DNA of 64,000 bases from Fibrella rubiginis (GCF_017353185.1 NZ_JAFMYV010000014.1:94185-158184), one strand, 5' to 3'; numbered from the stretch's first letter, positions 1 to 9,862 are shown. Notes: generated by a model not told the origin, from the letters alone. Translations and numbers: made by a program.

Positions 1-1
1 T

Positions 2-2359
2 TTGTATGGCAATGGGATGCTTACCCGCAGCGATGCCGAAGTGGAATCGGGGAGCATCAAATTTAATAAAGACGGTTTCTTGGCTGATAATGCCAAGCTG
101 AAGGTGTTGTCAGCGGGCGAAGTGCGCGGGGTGGCTAACAAGCCTGTACTGCTGGGAACCGATATCGATGTTGATTTTGACCAGGCTAAAGGCATTGTTG
201 ACCTGTCGATAAACCGCGACAACCGGAGCGTAGACGACACGCTCAGTTCAAGCATGGAGTTTCCGTATGCGGCCTACAAAACGAACATCAACCGGGCTAC
301 CTGGAACATGAAGGGCAAGACGATTGCCATGAAAGGCGACGTAAAAACATCCAATTTCACCGCCACCGCCGACGAGCAGGAGGGGTTGACCTTCAACGCG
401 GGGGCAGCCCTGTATGACATCGACAAGATGACGCTCAACATCAGCGGCGTTCCTTACGTAACGGCTGCCGATGCCCGAATCTATCCTAACAAGGGGCTGG
501 TAACGGTTCGTCGGAATGGTGATATGCTGCCCTTTACAAACGCACGGCTGGAACTGGACACAACAAGCCTGCACCACCGTCTGCGTAATGGTAATATTCA
601 GGTTCAGTCACGAACCCGCTTTTCAGGTGATGCTACGTACCTGTTTACCACGGCTAAAGGCGATACGTCGGCCATCAAAATGGGCAGTTTTGAGCTGAAA
701 GAAGCCGAAAAAACCGCCGCTACGCCTACCCGTGCCGTGGCCAGTCGTGATCGCAAAAAGCGGGGTGGGGCATCTGTAACGTCGCAGCCTCTGGCCACCT
801 ATTATACGGTAGCCCGCGCTGATATTCAAGAAGCTGACCGGCTGATGCTAGCCCCCAAAATTCAATTTAAGGGTGACGTATTGATGAAAGCACCGGAGAA
901 AGACCTGTCACTGGATGGGTTCATTAAACCCCTGCTGAAAAAACGGCCTGATCTGGTAAGCGGCTGGATTCCATTCAAGGAAAAAGTACTCGAAACCATT
1001 GAAGTACCCGTTAACGACAAGCTCAAAAATGAAGGTGATCAGATACTGGTGGCAGGTATCCACTCACGCTATGGTAGCCCCGGCATTTACCCCTCGTTTT
1101 TGTCGCCGAAAGAAGACAGCCGCGACGATGATATCTTCCGGGCTTCGGGCGTCATGCACTATGATGAGAAAGAAAAAACCTTTGTCATTGGTCCGAAAGT
1201 TGGTTCAGAAGGGTTGAGTGATGCGTTTGAAGGTAATTTTCTGTTTAACGACGACAAAGGCATCATGACCTTCCGGGGGGCGATGAACCTGCTCAACGCT
1301 CGCCCTAATCAGTATATGCTGGCCAGCGGGTCGGCCCGTGTCAACGTCGATAGCGCACAATACCGGATCAACGCCTTGCTGGCTCTCACGTTTGCGTTGC
1401 CCGAACCAATCAATCAGGCTATTGCCACCAAGTTGGTAGAAGGGAATCTGGAGGAGAAAAACGATGAGCCTGCCGACGATGACCTGAACCGCCTCTCGGA
1501 TAAGCTGCTGCCGCTGATTGGTCAGAAAGCGGTGGATGACTACCGCAACAAGGCGCAAAACCAGCATGTGTCGCTGGCGCTGGCGTCGCCAAAGCTGAAT
1601 ACCACCCTGGTGCTCGCCAACACTAATCTGCGTTGGTCAGAGAAATTCAGCGCATTCTACACGGTAGGCAAACTGGGCGTGTCGAACATTCAGGCCACGG
1701 ATATCAACGCGCAGATGACCGGTCTGCTGGAAATTCGCAAAAGTGGTAACGGCGATGAGTTAAGCGTCTATATCGAGTCGTCGCCCGAAGTGTGGGCATT
1801 CTATGATTACAAACCCGGCGGCAAAGGTGGCGGTCAACTGGCCATTGTGACGTCTGAGCAGGACATCAATGACCGCATCACAGCTCTGCTAAGCAACAAC
1901 AAGGGTAAGTCGCCACTGGAAGTAGTGCCGGGTACGGAAGATGAGAAGTCGCTGTTTGTGGAACGGTACGAGGCGCAATACCGCGTGCGGGTTCGCCCAA
2001 CCAAGACCGCGCCGAAGGCAAAACCAGCGCCAAAAGCCGAACCAACCATTGCGAAAGAAGCCGAACCGGCTGCGGCTGATTCGGGCTTTGGTGCGGAAGA
2101 AGCTGCCCCCGTCAAACCCACAAAAGGAAAGGGTAAGTCGGCCAAAACCAAGCCCGAACGCCTAACGAGCGCTGCCGAAACCACGCCCGAAGAAACGGAA
2201 TCTGTATCGGCCGAAACGACCCCTGTTGCGAAAGAAACGACCAAAGCAAAAGCCGCCAAAGGAAAACCAGCTAAAGGGGAGCCTGCTAAAGTAGCGAAGA
2301 AAGAACCCGTCAAGAAAGAAGAAAAGAAAGACAAGGAGGACGAGAAAGAAGGCTTCTAG
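2..2359 (+). CDS. Large protein of unknown function, 3' portion
   Basis: The reading frame is open at the left edge, so the true start and an unknown length of N-terminus are missing; 785 residues are visible. I recognise no named family. The first 650 residues alternate short polar and hydrophobic stretches as in beta-rich envelope proteins, with no membrane segment. From about residue 660 the chain becomes a low-complexity tail of Lys, Ala, Pro, Glu and Thr (units such as KAKPAPKAEP and KPAKGEPAK), ending in alternating Lys/Glu. Such a tail is probably disordered and highly charged. It is followed by a bidirectional terminator. The coding call is firm from length and codon use; function is open. 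Confidence 0.85.
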   Translation: MYGNGMLTRSDAEVESGSIKFNKDGFLADNAKLKVLSAGEVRGVANKPVLLGTDIDVDFDQAKGIVDLSINRDNRSVDDTLSSSMEFPYAAYKTNINRATWNMKGKTIAMKGDVKTSNFTATADEQEGLTFNAGAALYDIDKMTLNISGVPYVTAADARIYPNKGLVTVRRNGDMLPFTNARLELDTTSLHHRLRNGNIQVQSRTRFSGDATYLFTTAKGDTSAIKMGSFELKEAEKTAATPTRAVASRDRKKRGGASVTSQPLATYYTVARADIQEADRLMLAPKIQFKGDVLMKAPEKDLSLDGFIKPLLKKRPDLVSGWIPFKEKVLETIEVPVNDKLKNEGDQILVAGIHSRYGSPGIYPSFLSPKEDSRDDDIFRASGVMHYDEKEKTFVIGPKVGSEGLSDAFEGNFLFNDDKGIMTFRGAMNLLNARPNQYMLASGSARVNVDSAQYRINALLALTFALPEPINQAIATKLVEGNLEEKNDEPADDDLNRLSDKLLPLIGQKAVDDYRNKAQNQHVSLALASPKLNTTLVLANTNLRWSEKFSAFYTVGKLGVSNIQATDINAQMTGLLEIRKSGNGDELSVYIESSPEVWAFYDYKPGGKGGGQLAIVTSEQDINDRITALLSNNKGKSPLEVVPGTEDEKSLFVERYEAQYRVRVRPTKTAPKAKPAPKAEPTIAKEAEPAAADSGFGAEEAAPVKPTKGKGKSAKTKPERLTSAAETTPEETESVSAETTPVAKETTKAKAAKGKPAKGEPAKVAKKEPVKKEEKKDKEDEKEGF

Positions 2360-2397
2360 GCTGCACGTCTGCTGCTCTTATTGGTCCTGTCAGCAAC

Positions 2398-2434
2398 AAA
2401 AAAGCGCCCTCAGCCATGCCGAGGGCGCTTTTTT
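2398..2434. terminator. Bidirectional Rho-independent terminator
   Basis: A perfect 14-base stem (2398-2411 with 2421-2434) around a 9-base loop, with an A-run on the left and a T-run on the right. It lies between the convergent large-protein gene and the CHRD gene and can end transcription from both sides. Confidence 0.9.
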
Positions 2435-2451
2435 GTTAGAGCAAAACAAAG

Positions 2452-3273
2452 TTAGTAGGGCCTGATGTCGCCCCGGATTTCGCCGCCGGGATAAGCCGGA
2501 GTATGCAGGTTAGAATAGTAGAACCCGTTCAGCAAACTATCGACGCGGGTGGCCGTGGTCAGCGTAGCCGTACCGATGATGGGCGATGCCAGTGCGGCGA
2601 ACGGTATTTCAACGGGGCCATTGCCCGTGGTTGCGTTGTTGATCCGGTGCAGGTGACCCGCCGTGGGTGATAGTCCCGAATACGTTACCGTATAGCTCAA
2701 CACGCGCGTGGCCGGATCAACTACACCCGCAAACGTACCCGTAGCCAGCGATGGCGTAGCAGGCCGCTCAGAAGCACCATTCATGGTAGCCCGTAACCGA
2801 ACAGGTCCTGCCAGGCGAATGTTGCCCCGAATCTCACCGCCAGGATTAGCTGTTGTGTGCAGGTTAGCATAATAGAATCCGTTGATCAGACTGTCGGCCC
2901 GGCCCTGTGAAGCCAGTGTAGCCGTGCCAATGATAGGCGAACCAAGTGCCGCGAACGGAATCTCAACCGGTCCGGTGCCTGTAGCTGAGTTAGGCGTGAT
3001 CCGGTGCAGGTGACCCGCCACGGGTGTAATGCCTGAGTAGGTGACCGTATAGCTTAGCACGCGCGTAGAACGGTCGAACATACCAACAAACGTACCCGTA
3101 CCGGGCGATGAAACGGGCGTTGGGCGTTCAGCCGAACCGCTCAGGGTCGATACCAGCATGACTTTCGCGTCAGACGCCAGCCCGGCAGATATTTCCCGGT
3201 GGTCGCAGGCGGTGAGCAATGAACCAATGGCGGCAGCGGCCACGGCAGTAAGGTAGATAGATCGTAGTGACAT
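2452..3273 (-). CDS. CHRD domain lipoprotein (two CHRD domains)
   Basis: 273 residues. The N-terminus has a short hydrophobic stretch ending in LLTAC, a lipobox, so the product is probably a lipoprotein exported and anchored at Cys23. Two CHRD domains follow in tandem (about residues 40-155 and 160-273). Each carries the typical GHLHRI segment, a FAALxSPIIGTATL strand, and the closing NLHT..PGGEIRG motif. The domains are close copies of each other, so an internal duplication is likely. CHRD domains were first named from chordin; their role in bacteria is unknown. The gene stands alone, convergent with the preceding gene. Confidence 0.9.
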   Translation of the reverse strand: MSLRSIYLTAVAAAAIGSLLTACDHREISAGLASDAKVMLVSTLSGSAERPTPVSSPGTGTFVGMFDRSTRVLSYTVTYSGITPVAGHLHRITPNSATGTGPVEIPFAALGSPIIGTATLASQGRADSLINGFYYANLHTTANPGGEIRGNIRLAGPVRLRATMNGASERPATPSLATGTFAGVVDPATRVLSYTVTYSGLSPTAGHLHRINNATTGNGPVEIPFAALASPIIGTATLTTATRVDSLLNGFYYSNLHTPAYPGGEIRGDIRPY

Positions 3274-3578
3274 AATTGACTATTGGGATTTGTTAAAAAG
3301 TTGACCGTCTGAGGGATAAGAACCCACTATGTCTGTAGGCAAGGGCAGACACATTACATGTAAACGGGTGGAACATCCTTGTGTGCACCACAGCCAACTA
3401 CGACGAACAGTTCCAATTGGATGCGTGGCCGAGCGGGTTTATTTCCTGTTGTTTATTGGGCGGCAGCACAAGCAGCCGATAAGGTTGGAATAAAATAGGA
3501 CAGCTAATTTTGATTTAATCTAAATAAGGACAACCTTTGTGTTATCAATAAAGATTCTAAACAAAGAATCGCAGTGCC
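3274..3578. other. Divergent intergenic region, 305 bases, no gene seen
   Basis: Separates the minus-strand CHRD gene from the plus-strand TonB receptor. The right third is AT-rich and holds the receptor's candidate operator and promoter (given separately). I see no ORF with protein character, no tRNA and no known riboswitch in the rest. Confidence 0.6.
3508..3539 (+). promoter_or_regulatory. Candidate metal-responsive operator and promoter of the siderophore receptor
   Basis: The bases TTTTGATT-T-AATCTAAA (3508-3524) form an imperfect inverted repeat with 7 of 8 positions paired. It overlaps a TTTTG (3508-3512) placed like a -33 element, about 20 bases before CCTTTG (3534-3539), which resembles the TTTG half of the Bacteroidota -7 box. 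The start codon is 40 bases downstream. A palindrome over the promoter of a siderophore receptor fits binding by a Fur- or DtxR-type repressor. The regulator is inferred, not seen. Confidence 0.5.
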
Positions 3579-6014
3579 ATGAACCAACGCATACACCTGA
3601 TAGCACCTCTTTTCGCGCTTTTCTTCGCTTCATCCGGCGTCACCTTTGCCAGTAACATTGCTTCCTCTTCCACATGCGGCTCCTTTTTTGTCGACAACGA
3701 TGATGACGACCAGCAGCATGGCTCTGTAAAAGGACGCATCATTACGCAGGACGGACAGCCAGCGGCATTTGTGACTATCTCGGTGAAAGGCACCGCCAAA
3801 GGCACGACCACATCCGACGATGGCAGCTACCAGCTTCGCCACCTGACCATTGGTGAACACACCTTGGTCATGTCATTTGTTGGGTTACAGACGCAGAAGC
3901 AAACCGTTACGGTTCAACCCGGACAGACCACGCAACTTGACCTCACGCTCCAGGAAACTGCCCAGCAGTTGGGCGAGGTGCAGGTAAGAGGCTATAAATC
4001 GGCCAACCAGGTGCCGGTGAGCGTAGGTAAAGTGGCTATAAAACCCCTGGATCTGCCCCAAAGCGTGGCCGTCATTGATCGCGACGTGCTGGATCGGCAG
4101 CAGACGTTGCGGCTTAGCGACGTGCTGATGAACACCAATGGGGTCTATGTAATGGGGGCTACGGGCGGCTATCAGGAAGAAATTGCCGGGCGCGGATTTG
4201 CCTTCAACAGCAGCAACACCTTCAAAAATGGCGTTCGGTATAACAACGGTGTCATGCCCGAAATCTCGTCGCTGGAGCGCGTAGAGGTACTGAAGGGGTC
4301 GGCAGCTATTTTATTTGGCAATGTGGCAGCGGGTGGGATTTTGAATCTGGTTACCAAAAAGCCCCGTTTCGAGTCGGGGGGGCAGGTGGCTATGCGGGTA
4401 GGCAGTTTCGGTTTCTACAAACCCTCGTTCGACGTGTATGGTGGCATCAGCCAGAACGTGGCGCTCCGGCTGAATGGTACCTACGAGAACAGCCGCAGCT
4501 TCCGCGATGAGGTAAAAGGCGAACGTATCTACGTGAACCCGTCGCTGTTGGTGAAGCTGGGCAACCGCACCGAATTGTTGCTCGAGGCTGACTATCTGAA
4601 AGACAGCCGTACGCTTGATTTTGGCATCGGCGCTATTAATTACACTATACCCAATATACCCAGAGACCGCTTTCTTGGTACGTCCTGGGGCTACAATCGC
4701 ATTGAACAGGCGAGCACTACCGCCACGCTAACCCACCGCCTGAACGACGTTTGGCAGGTGCGGGCCACGGGCGGGATGCAAAATTTTACCAGTGATCTCT
4801 TCGGTATTCTACGGCCTAACGGCAACAATCAGTTTATTAAAACCAATGGCGATTGGGTGCGGGGCCTGCAACGGACCGGCATCAACGAAACTTACTGGAT
4901 TGGTCAGGTTGACCTAACGGGGATTTTCAGCACGGGTGGCATCAAGCACACGCTCCTGATTGGTGCCGACGCCGATCAGTACCGCACCAATACCACAGCC
5001 TACACCAACCTGGCCGTGTATGACACGATTAATGTGTTTAACCCTGCCAAATTCCGCCTTCGCAACGACATCCCCACGCTGACAGCCCGCCAACTCACAC
5101 AGGCACCGATCAACCGCGCCGGGGTATATGTACAGGACCTGATTGCGCTGTCTGAAAAATGGAAAGTGCTGGCCGGCCTGCGCTGGAGCTACCAGCAAAC
5201 GGGCAGCACCGTCACTACCCTGGCCGACAGTAAGGCCAGCACCGTTACTACGTTCGATGACGCTTTCACACCGCGTTTGGGACTGGTATATCAGCCCCGG
5301 CAGACCACGGCTCTGTTTGTGAGCTACGCCAACTCGTTTGCTGTCAACACGGGTGTCGACGTGGCGGGTAATGCCCTGCCGCCTTCGTTTATCAACCAGT
5401 ATGAAGCCGGTATCAAGAACGATTTGTTCAACGGCTTTTTGTCGGCCAACGCCACGGTCTACCAGATCAAAAACAGCAATCTGGCTCAAACCAGCCTCCA
5501 GAACGGCAATACCAACACAAACATTAAGGAACTGGCCGGAGAGGTGACCAGCCGGGGTGTGGAGGTCGATGTGAAAAGCAAGACTATGCGTGGTATCTCG
5601 TTTCTGGCGGGCTACAGCTACAACGAAACGCGCTATACCCAAAGCAACACGTATATAGTAGGTAGCCTGCTACGCTACAACCCTAACCATACCGCCAACG
5701 CCAGCGTGTTCTACACCGTGCAGCGGTCGGGCTTTGGTCAGGGGGTGCAACTGGGCCTCACCGCCTTCTACATGGGCGAACGCATGGCGGGGCGGTCTAC
5801 CCGTACTACCGTGGCTAACGACGCGTTTCGCCTGATCCCGCTGCCTGCCTATTCCCAATTAAACGCCTCGGTGGGGTATGTACGACCCCGGTATGCCATT
5901 CGGGCTAATATGACTAACCTGTTTGATGTGCTGAGCTACAATGTTCACGACGACAACAGCATCAACCCCATTGCACCGCGTCAGGTATCGGCTACGTTGT
6001 CGTGGAATTGGTAA
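3579..6014 (+). CDS. TonB-dependent siderophore receptor
   Basis: 811 residues, normal for the family. A signal peptide (about residues 1-25) is followed by an acidic DNDDDDQQ linker, then a carboxypeptidase-regulatory-like domain (about 48-135, VKGRIITQDGQPAAFVTISV) typical of Bacteroidota receptors. The plug domain follows (about 150-265, with SVAVIDRDVL, IAGRGF and ERVEVLKGSAAILFG), then the 22-strand barrel ending in SATLSWNW with the terminal aromatic residue. The product should import a ferric siderophore across the outer membrane with TonB-ExbBD energy. The substrate cannot be read from sequence. It has its own promoter with a palindrome, and a terminator follows, so it is probably a single-gene unit. 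Confidence 0.93.
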   Translation: MNQRIHLIAPLFALFFASSGVTFASNIASSSTCGSFFVDNDDDDQQHGSVKGRIITQDGQPAAFVTISVKGTAKGTTTSDDGSYQLRHLTIGEHTLVMSFVGLQTQKQTVTVQPGQTTQLDLTLQETAQQLGEVQVRGYKSANQVPVSVGKVAIKPLDLPQSVAVIDRDVLDRQQTLRLSDVLMNTNGVYVMGATGGYQEEIAGRGFAFNSSNTFKNGVRYNNGVMPEISSLERVEVLKGSAAILFGNVAAGGILNLVTKKPRFESGGQVAMRVGSFGFYKPSFDVYGGISQNVALRLNGTYENSRSFRDEVKGERIYVNPSLLVKLGNRTELLLEADYLKDSRTLDFGIGAINYTIPNIPRDRFLGTSWGYNRIEQASTTATLTHRLNDVWQVRATGGMQNFTSDLFGILRPNGNNQFIKTNGDWVRGLQRTGINETYWIGQVDLTGIFSTGGIKHTLLIGADADQYRTNTTAYTNLAVYDTINVFNPAKFRLRNDIPTLTARQLTQAPINRAGVYVQDLIALSEKWKVLAGLRWSYQQTGSTVTTLADSKASTVTTFDDAFTPRLGLVYQPRQTTALFVSYANSFAVNTGVDVAGNALPPSFINQYEAGIKNDLFNGFLSANATVYQIKNSNLAQTSLQNGNTNTNIKELAGEVTSRGVEVDVKSKTMRGISFLAGYSYNETRYTQSNTYIVGSLLRYNPNHTANASVFYTVQRSGFGQGVQLGLTAFYMGERMAGRSTRTTVANDAFRLIPLPAYSQLNASVGYVRPRYAIRANMTNLFDVLSYNVHDDNSINPIAPRQVSATLSWNW

Positions 6015-6036
6015 GAGGTAATCTGGGTATAAGGAT

Positions 6037-6071
6037 AGGGTTTCATGGGGCTATGCTCCCCGTGAAACCCT
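6037..6071 (+). terminator. Terminator hairpin after the siderophore receptor
   Basis: A 14-base stem with one mismatch (6037-6050 with 6058-6071) and a 7-base loop, followed by a T-rich run. It separates the two TonB receptor genes. Confidence 0.75.
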
Positions 6072-6079
6072 TATTTTTG
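6072..6079 (+). promoter_or_regulatory. Possible -7 promoter element TATTTTTG
   Basis: Matches the Bacteroidota TAnnTTTG -7 consensus but lies only 5 bases before the ATG at 6084 and overlaps the T-run of the terminator. If it is real, the transcript is nearly leaderless or translation starts further in. The overlap makes the call weak. Confidence 0.3.
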
Positions 6080-6083
6080 TCCC

Positions 6084-8672
6084 ATGCTCAATGTGTACCT
6101 GCTAGTAGCTACGTTAACCTGCCGTGCCGATAGCCTGCCCAGGCCCGATTCGCTCCGGGCCGTACAGTTGCCGGGCATCGTAGTGTCGGCTTCGCGGGTG
6201 GCCGAATCGGTGCTGCGATCGCCCGTGAGCGTGGAAGTTATCGACGCCAGACGTATTCGGCAGTCGGCCCAACCGTCCTATTTCGATGCTATCGAGAACC
6301 TCAAAGGAGTGCAGTTGCTTACATCGAGCCTGGGGTTTAAAGTCTATAACACGCGGGGTTTTGCCAATACCACCAACGTGCGGTTTGTGCAACTGGTAGA
6401 TGGGCGTGACAACCAGGCTCCCCATATTGGCGCCCCCATTGCCAACGCGCTGGCCCCCTCAGACCTTGATATCGAGCGCGTTGAGGTAGTGCCTGGTGTG
6501 GCGTCGGCACTCTACGGACTCAATGCGCTCAACGGCCTCGTCACCCTGATCACCCGCAACCCGTTCGATTCGCCGGGCCTGAGCATTGGGCAAAAGACGG
6601 GTTTGACCTGGCCGGGATCACTGGCCCAACCGTTGGCAGAGGGTACTAATTACGTGGGCATGACTAATGCTGCTCCCAGGCTGTATTCCGAGAGCAGCCT
6701 GCGCTACGCCCGGCGACTGGGGCAGCGGTGGGCCGTTAAACTCAACGTGGTCTATCAGCGCGGCTATGATTGGATAGCTGGAAACCGAACCGATCTTACA
6801 CCCAATGCCAACGCTTCATTGGGCCTGTTTGGGGCCGAAAACCCCGCTATCGACGCCGTCAATGGCTATGGTAACGAAGCCGCCAACCGCCGCACCCTCA
6901 CGCTGGGCGGCTCCAACTATGTGGTGGCCCGCACGGGTTATTACGAAGCTGACGCCACCGACTATCGCCTCCAGAACCTGCGTGGCGACCTGTCGGTCCA
7001 TTACCGGTTTCGCCCAAACACCGAACTGGCTTATACCTACCAGGGGGCCACGCTCGACAATGTGTATCAGCGCACCAACCGCTTCCGGCTCGACAATTAC
7101 TATCTCGATCAGCATAGCCTCTCGTTTTCTTCACCGTCGGTGCAGGCGCGGGCCTACCGTACCCACGAAACCACCGGCGATTCGTACAACATCCGGTCGA
7201 TGGCCGAGAACATAGACAAGGGTTTTAAGTCGGACAGTCAGTGGTACAGTGATTTTACGAACCAGTTTAACGCCGATATACAGGCCAGTCGCTCTGTAAC
7301 CGACGCCCTCCGCGATGCCCGCGCTACCGCCGACAAGGGCCGCCCGGTGCCGGGATCGGCAGCCTTTGCTGAGCAGGTTGCGAAGCTCCGCGCCATTAAC
7401 AACTGGGATATTGGTGCGGCCCTGCGAGTGCAATCGTGGCTGTATCATGCCGAGGCACAGGTAGAACCCACCAAGGCGCTGTGGGCAGGGTTTCGCCAGC
7501 GTACCGGCGTTGATATCCTGGCTGGTTTCGACATGCGCCGGTACGTGGTTTTCCCCGACGGCAACTACTTTGTTAATCCCACCGAACCGGGCCAAAACCT
7601 CATCTATGGCAAAATAGGAGGCTTTTTACAGGTTACCCGCCAATTCTTCGACGATAAACTAAAACTGACCGGCTCACTACGACTCGACAAAAACGACTAT
7701 TTCGCCGCCCGGCTGAATCCCCGGCTGGCGGTGGTGTATTCGCCCACCGAAGCGCATAATTTTCGGCTATCCTATCAGAACGGTTACCGGTTTCCGTCGT
7801 TGTTCGAGGCGTTTTCCAATGTCAATTCGGGCGGGGTAAAGCGGGTGGGCGGGCTGCCGGTATTGTCGCAGAATCAGCGAATCTTCGAGCGGGCTTACCT
7901 CCGCACGTCTATCGACGCATTTCAGGCGGCTATCAACGTCGACGTAAACCTTAATAAACTCACCACCAATCAGGCCATTCAGAAGAACAAAGGACTCCTG
8001 AAAGCCAGCCCCTATACCTACCTGCAACCAGAGCAGGTAAACAGTATTGAGTTGGGTTATAAGGGGTTGCTGGTGCAACAACGGCTCTTCGTCGACGTTG
8101 ATTTTTATTACACAGCCTACCGAAACTTTATAGCGCAGGTTAACGCCAACGTGCCTAAAGGCACCAATCCTGATTCGCTGGGTTATTATTTTGCCAACAG
8201 CAACGGGCAAAACCGCTACCGGCTCTGGACCAATTCACAGTCGCGCGTGTACAACTATGGAGCTAGCCTTGGCCTGCGTTACGGTCTCACGCGCCATTGG
8301 TCGGTGGGGGGTAATGCCTCATTTGCCCGGCTGGACCGTGCCGAAAACGGTGACGGCCTCGAGAGTGCCTTCAATACCCCAACCTGGATTACCAACGCCA
8401 GCGTATCAAACGCTGACGTCTGGAACGGCATTGGCTTTTCGGTCAATTACAAGTACCAGAGTGCGTTTCTGTGGCAGTCGGAACTGGCTACGGGCACAGT
8501 GCAGCCCATTAATAACGTCGATGCGCAGGTGAGCTACCGCTTTGTAAAAGCGGGATTACTACTTAAGCTGGGCGGTACCAACGTGCTGAACCGTCCGTAC
8601 TACAGCTTCATTGGCGGCCCGCTAGTGGGCGGTTTCTACTACACAAATTTGATTTGGGAACTGACGAAATGA
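6084..8672 (+). CDS. TonB-dependent receptor, overlapping ribD
   Basis: 862 residues. A short hydrophobic N-terminus (about 1-15) is followed directly by the plug domain (about 30-150: PGIVVSASRV near the TonB-box position, VQLVDGRDNQAP, DIERVEVVPGVASALYGLNA, LNGLVTLITRNPF) and then the outer-membrane barrel to the C-terminal NLIWELTK. There is no carboxypeptidase-regulatory-like domain, unlike its neighbour. The substrate is unknown. The TGA stop overlaps the ATG of ribD (ATGA), so the two are cotranscribed and probably translationally coupled, which hints at but does not prove a flavin-related ligand. Confidence 0.9.
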   Translation: MLNVYLLVATLTCRADSLPRPDSLRAVQLPGIVVSASRVAESVLRSPVSVEVIDARRIRQSAQPSYFDAIENLKGVQLLTSSLGFKVYNTRGFANTTNVRFVQLVDGRDNQAPHIGAPIANALAPSDLDIERVEVVPGVASALYGLNALNGLVTLITRNPFDSPGLSIGQKTGLTWPGSLAQPLAEGTNYVGMTNAAPRLYSESSLRYARRLGQRWAVKLNVVYQRGYDWIAGNRTDLTPNANASLGLFGAENPAIDAVNGYGNEAANRRTLTLGGSNYVVARTGYYEADATDYRLQNLRGDLSVHYRFRPNTELAYTYQGATLDNVYQRTNRFRLDNYYLDQHSLSFSSPSVQARAYRTHETTGDSYNIRSMAENIDKGFKSDSQWYSDFTNQFNADIQASRSVTDALRDARATADKGRPVPGSAAFAEQVAKLRAINNWDIGAALRVQSWLYHAEAQVEPTKALWAGFRQRTGVDILAGFDMRRYVVFPDGNYFVNPTEPGQNLIYGKIGGFLQVTRQFFDDKLKLTGSLRLDKNDYFAARLNPRLAVVYSPTEAHNFRLSYQNGYRFPSLFEAFSNVNSGGVKRVGGLPVLSQNQRIFERAYLRTSIDAFQAAINVDVNLNKLTTNQAIQKNKGLLKASPYTYLQPEQVNSIELGYKGLLVQQRLFVDVDFYYTAYRNFIAQVNANVPKGTNPDSLGYYFANSNGQNRYRLWTNSQSRVYNYGASLGLRYGLTRHWSVGGNASFARLDRAENGDGLESAFNTPTWITNASVSNADVWNGIGFSVNYKYQSAFLWQSELATGTVQPINNVDAQVSYRFVKAGLLLKLGGTNVLNRPYYSFIGGPLVGGFYYTNLIWELTK

Positions 8673-9808
8673 ACAGCTCACCCGCCGAAAATCACATGCG
8701 CCGGGCGTTGGAACTGGCCGAACGGGGGAGGGGGCATGTTAGCCCCAACCCCATGGTGGGCTGCGTAATTGTCCATGACCTGGGACCAGATGCTACCGGG
8801 CGCGTACTGGCCGAAGGCTGGCACGAACAATATGGCGGCCCCCACGCTGAGGTAAACGCCATCCGCGCCGTTGCCCCCGCCGATGAAGCGCTACTGCCCC
8901 AGTCTACGGCCTATGTGACGCTGGAACCTTGCTCACACTGGGGTAAAACACCTCCCTGCGCCAAGTTGCTGATTGAGCGGCAGATTGGCCGGGTGGTGTG
9001 CTGCAATGATGACCCTAATCCGCTGGTGTCGGGGCGGGGCTTCCAGATGCTTCGCGAAGCCGGTATTCAGGTAGAGACGGGCGTGCTGGCTCCGGAAGGC
9101 CGCTTGCTGAATGCACGGTTCTTTACGTTTATGGAACAGAAAAGGCCCTATATCATACTGAAATGGGCCGAAACCGCCAATGGCTTCATCAGTGGGCCGG
9201 CGGGAGCGCCAATGGCCATCACCGGTCCTGAGGCCAATGCACTGGTCCACCGCTGGCGAGCCGAGGAACCGGCAATTCTGGTGGGTAGCGGTACCGCCCG
9301 ACATGATAACCCCCGACTTAATGTGCGTCTCTACCATGATGCAAAACGGCTCGTGCGACAACCCCTGCGTATTGTGCTGGACCGTATGCTGACGCTGCCC
9401 CGGCACTTGCACCTCTTTGATGGATCACAACCTACGCTTGTGTATCACACCAACACAATGCCTTCGCCTCCTGATGGGACAAACTTGACCTTCGCCCCGC
9501 TGCCTGAAGAATCAACTGAAAATACAGCTTGTTCTTCGGGTCTGAGCATACAGGCTATGTTGCACGATCTACATGGGCGCAGCATACAGTCTGTGCTGGT
9601 TGAAGGAGGTAACCGGGTGCATTCCAGCTTCTTAAATCAGGGATTATGGGACGAAATAAGGCAATTTAAAAGCACTCAACTAGTAAATACTGGTACAACT
9701 GCCCCGTTGTTGCCGAACCACATTCAGTCTGATTATTCGACCAACTGGGTTGGCAATGATCAACTTTATTACTACCTGTCCCGTCTACACGATAATCGAC
9801 CAGTTTAA
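8669..9808 (+). CDS. ribD: RibD, bifunctional pyrimidine deaminase/reductase of riboflavin synthesis
   Basis: 379 residues from the ATG at 8669, chosen because it starts within the stop of the upstream gene and gives the family's usual N-terminus (MRRALELAERGRGHVSPNPM). The N-terminal deaminase domain (about 5-145) has the zinc and catalytic motifs HAEVNAI and EPCSHWGKTPPCAK. The C-terminal reductase domain (about 150-379) carries LKWAETANGFIS and ends with the VLVEGGNRVHSSFL motif. The enzyme deaminates diaminohydroxyphosphoribosylaminopyrimidine and reduces the ribose side chain, two steps from GTP to riboflavin in the cytoplasm. No other rib gene is in the window. A 52-bp palindrome follows the stop. 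Confidence 0.95.
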   Translation: MNSSPAENHMRRALELAERGRGHVSPNPMVGCVIVHDLGPDATGRVLAEGWHEQYGGPHAEVNAIRAVAPADEALLPQSTAYVTLEPCSHWGKTPPCAKLLIERQIGRVVCCNDDPNPLVSGRGFQMLREAGIQVETGVLAPEGRLLNARFFTFMEQKRPYIILKWAETANGFISGPAGAPMAITGPEANALVHRWRAEEPAILVGSGTARHDNPRLNVRLYHDAKRLVRQPLRIVLDRMLTLPRHLHLFDGSQPTLVYHTNTMPSPPDGTNLTFAPLPEESTENTACSSGLSIQAMLHDLHGRSIQSVLVEGGNRVHSSFLNQGLWDEIRQFKSTQLVNTGTTAPLLPNHIQSDYSTNWVGNDQLYYYLSRLHDNRPV

Positions 9809-9862
9809 GTGAGTTGTTTTTACTTCACGTAAACTAGATTAGTGAACATGAGCTTTTCACTA

